Positions 61,410-64,000 of a stretch of DNA of 64,000 bases are shown piece after piece. The notes under the pieces are model-generated. The model was not told the origin of the DNA. It did not search any database and saw only the letters and a program-made list of their open reading frames with translations. The DNA comes from Ananas comosus. Lineage: Eukaryota; Streptophyta; Magnoliopsida; Poales; Bromeliaceae. The translations under genes were made by a program, and so were the position numbers. How positions within the stretch are numbered: position 1 is the stretch's first letter; each line of letters opens with the position of its first letter. The stretch lies in the NCBI RefSeq assembly GCF_001540865.1, contig NC_033621.1:22125279-22189278 (forward strand), written 5' to 3'.

Positions 61410-61501
61410 ATGTTAAAATACTGCTCTTTGGACACCAGAGATTAGTTGTGAAGACTGCTCAAACTCTGTGATAATAGTTGATTGTCATCTCTGAGATCTC
61501 T
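61410..61501 (-). other. 5' UTR of the RING gene with a 9-codon upstream ORF
   Basis: A minus-strand acceptor TTTTGTATGCAG lies just above 61501. The following 92-base leader contains ATGACAATC... ending in TGA after nine codons, before the main ATG at 61409. The first leader exon upstream was not found. Confidence 0.5.
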
Positions 61502-64000
61502 GCATACAAAATAAGTAAACAAGGAGTTAGAAAAACTTTTATTTTACAAGATACAACAAGTTAGATGGATTTTGAGTTATGGTTGGATGATGGGATGCTT
61601 GAATGACTATCATTTCTGGGATGAAAACTTGGTTGAACTTCTTTCTGACACTAGAGGAGAAGATAATTCATATGTGGAGATTGTTTAGTTCTTAAAGGAC
61701 CTAAGTACAAAAATTGGAGTTAGATATGTGCTTAAGAAAAAAGAGAAAAAAGCAAAACAGAAAGGTGCAACAAAATTAGGTGCCAAAGTTTCATCGAATC
61801 AGGCAAAAGAAATAAAAGATTATTAAAAGAAAAAAAAATAATCAAGAAGACTTCAGCACAGTTGTGATTGCTTTTCTAGGCTTTTGGAAAAGGAAACACA
61901 TGGAAATAATTTCTGGGGTAGGAAATTAAGAAAATGAAATAGGAAACATATCAAGACACAAATGGCGAAAAAGGGTAGAGGAAAACTTCGAAAATCTCCC
62001 CCTTGGCTTAGTGGAAAACTTAAAAAATCTCCCTAGTGGCTTAGCACATTGAAATTGTACTACTTTGTTGTTTCGAAAGTAGCACTCCACTACTCTGTGG
62101 TCCGTATTCCCTTTCACAATAAGAATTAGCACATGAGCACCAAGGTGCCTCTATTTAAAACCCACAAACCCTTCAATCTAACTACGTAAAAACTCCGTAG
62201 ACTCTACTAATTCCTCCCCTACGTGAAGTACTAACTTTCCAATCATAGATCAAAGGAAAGGTTAACTCGTACTTTCCATAATTAGACAAATGTTTATCAT
62301 GGCATTACTACAATTAATACTTACCTTAACATCACTAACATATTAGTAACTATAACATTTAGGTTTATGTCTTCCAAAGGATTCAATGGAGCGTAAGTAT
62401 GATACTTACTAGAAGTAAACCTAGTACAGCAAGTTGAGTAATTACTTTGAGAAAGTTAACTTATCAACTTTCGAAATGGACTTACCTATTTACTACTGAT
62501 AGTTTGTACAACTATATCAATATCCTTGTAGCGCATAATTTAACTAATATTCCATATATCTTATATTTCCCTAAGCACAAGATAAAGAACTCATAAGTGG
62601 CACGACAAATGATTTCTCGGTAGCTGACTTGATTACATCCACGAATTCAGGCTTCACCGAGGATGATGATCTAACAAGGAAGTCGTCGACATTAGATACG
62701 GCAGCCAGCTTCCACAATTTTCTCCATTTATAGAGCCTCCGTAAATGATCATCATCGATTGTACAACCTATTAGCTTACATGTTCCTAGAGGCACCCTAC
62801 TATCATTTAATGTGCTTCATTAACATCAGTTGAAGTGGCAACTTTGTTAGTTTCAATCATCCAATAAAAAAACACTATTTTCCCAACTCGGGGTGTGATT
62901 TGCAATTGCTTATAATTATGCTTCAAGTATAGTTTTTTTTTTTTTTTTACTATGTTGCTCAAAATTTCAACTAACATGCATAGTATTCTAGAGAGTACAA
63001 AGTCAAATTTTCTACCTATAAATTCATTCTATTCAATGAATAATATGCACCTTTCAGAGTGTCCTAAAATAACCCAATGAAAAATCAAGATCTAGCAATA
63101 TCACAGCGCTAACTTCACCGGTGAAATCGCCTACTTCCTTCCAATAATCCTACACAGCAACTTGAAAAATCAAAAAACAATAGGCTCTTTACTAAAGGTA
63201 GATATACAAACGGCAAGCTGAGAACAACTTTGATATTTGACAGAATTTGCACAGTTTTCAAGACGCCAATGACTTAGCTGACTTCTTGATTAAATCAATT
63301 GCATATCCAGTTTTCGCACACAAAAAACCTACGCTCCGTTGTTGCTTCACAAAGACTAAGGTCCTGTTTGGCGCATGAACATCTTGTTCAGCACCTTTCT
63401 TTCATTTATTCAAGAAGCTAATAGTATTTGGTAGATGAGAAGTATGATCAAATGTGTAGAAAAGCATACTATATTTGGCCTCCAAGTCATTGTTATCTAA
63501 AATAAAATAAATGACCTCATAGGTAAAGTACACCATCTTACTATATTATGGATATCAAGACCTTCCAAAGAGCTAAAATCAAATTCCTATCTTGCAATCA
63601 CACAAGAAGCTCTTTCTAGTGTATTAGCTATCCTAAATAACTTGTTCAAACATCCAAATAGGGCTGAAAACCTCGTACAAAGTTGAAAAGGAGGCTTCAA
63701 CTTCCACGTTGATTAAGCTTTTAGGGCTTGTTTGGTAATAAGGATAAAGGTCTTTTGTGTACGAGGTGGAAATGCAATGGAAGTAATCAAGAGGTCAACC
63801 AAGTCATTGGCATCGTGAAAAATGCAAGTTCTACCAAATACTGAAGTTGTTATTAGCCCTCAATTTATAAATATTCCTTTAGTAAAAAGCATAATGCGTC
63901 CTGATTTTCAAGTTGTTGTGCAGAGTTGTTGAAAGAAAATAGAAGGTTTCATTGGTGAAGTGAGCTCGAAGATGCTGCTAGATCTTGATTTTCATCGAGT
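61502..64000. other. Upstream flank of the RING gene, no gene recognised
   Basis: AT-rich sequence. 61978-62110 repeats GGAAAACTT(C/A)(G/A)AAAATCTCCC twice and has phrases like foldback family I. A 74-codon minus-strand frame at 62571-62795 (KLWKLAAVSNVDDFLVRSSS) looks more protein-like than its surroundings but matches nothing I know. 63360-63670 has TGTTTGG-type ends that may be an old MITE. The RING leader exon is presumably in here or beyond the edge. Confidence 0.4.

Noticed and set aside
63360..63670. MITE suggested by TGTTTGG-type ends
   Set aside because: The inverted ends match poorly and no 3-bp or 8-bp duplication could be placed.

Overview
The window is nuclear DNA of a flowering plant, most likely a monocot. 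The evidence is intron-rich eukaryotic genes with GT-AG junctions, plant-only families (DYW-type PPR editing factor, CYP72A cytochrome P450, plastid thioredoxin z/CITRX), plant retrotransposons and MITEs, and a steep 5'-to-3' fall in G+C in the PPR coding exon, as is usual in commelinid monocots. The species cannot be named from sequence alone. All splice junctions were assigned by eye from GT-AG signals, reading phase and remembered family motifs.

Layout. (1) 1-769: part of a GAGCTCGGCTCG-rich hAT-like element with AT and CT microsatellites. (2) 1756-4232 (+): DYW PPR protein, two exons, 767 aa. (3) 6476-11119 (-), with a probable leader exon near 12.7 kb: SCP1/FCP-type CTD phosphatase of the SSP4 class, 423 aa. 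(4) 15741-19838 (-): CYP72A cytochrome P450, five exons, about 521-528 aa, with SINEs and a foldback MITE in its introns. (5) 20.1-36.0 kb: accessory block. It ends in a complete but dead 12.4-kb Copia element (23634-36013, TSD AATAA). A large solo-LTR-like insertion sits inside it (24494-30126, TSD ATCTG), and a second one is nested inside that (26152-28686). (6) 37.3-45.36 kb (+): TOM1/THH1-like seven-helix membrane protein, 13 coding exons, with an anomalous start. (7) 46513-47223 (-): SAM-domain protein, with a probable leader exon near 48.9 kb. (8) 50130-52571 (-): thioredoxin z/CITRX, four exons, 181 aa. (9) 53501-56369 (-): cytosolic ribosomal protein eL20 (L18a), four exons, 178 aa, with telo-box and site II promoter motifs. 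(10) 57702-61409 (-): RING-H2 E3 ligase, five coding exons, 478 aa. (11) 61.5-64 kb: no gene recognised.

The genes are unrelated housekeeping and regulatory genes, each with its own promoter; there is no operon-like or cluster logic. The most interesting material is repetitive. A foldback MITE family with 9-bp Mutator-type target duplications is built from three interchangeable ~30-bp modules, and three of its four copies lie in or beside the P450 gene. A second and third foldback family also have exact 9-bp duplications. A tRNA-derived SINE is present in three copies, each with target duplications. Two different large LTRs both carry arrays of ACCGGT-centred palindromes and similarly placed splice-donor-like sites. 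No clearly new protein system was found.
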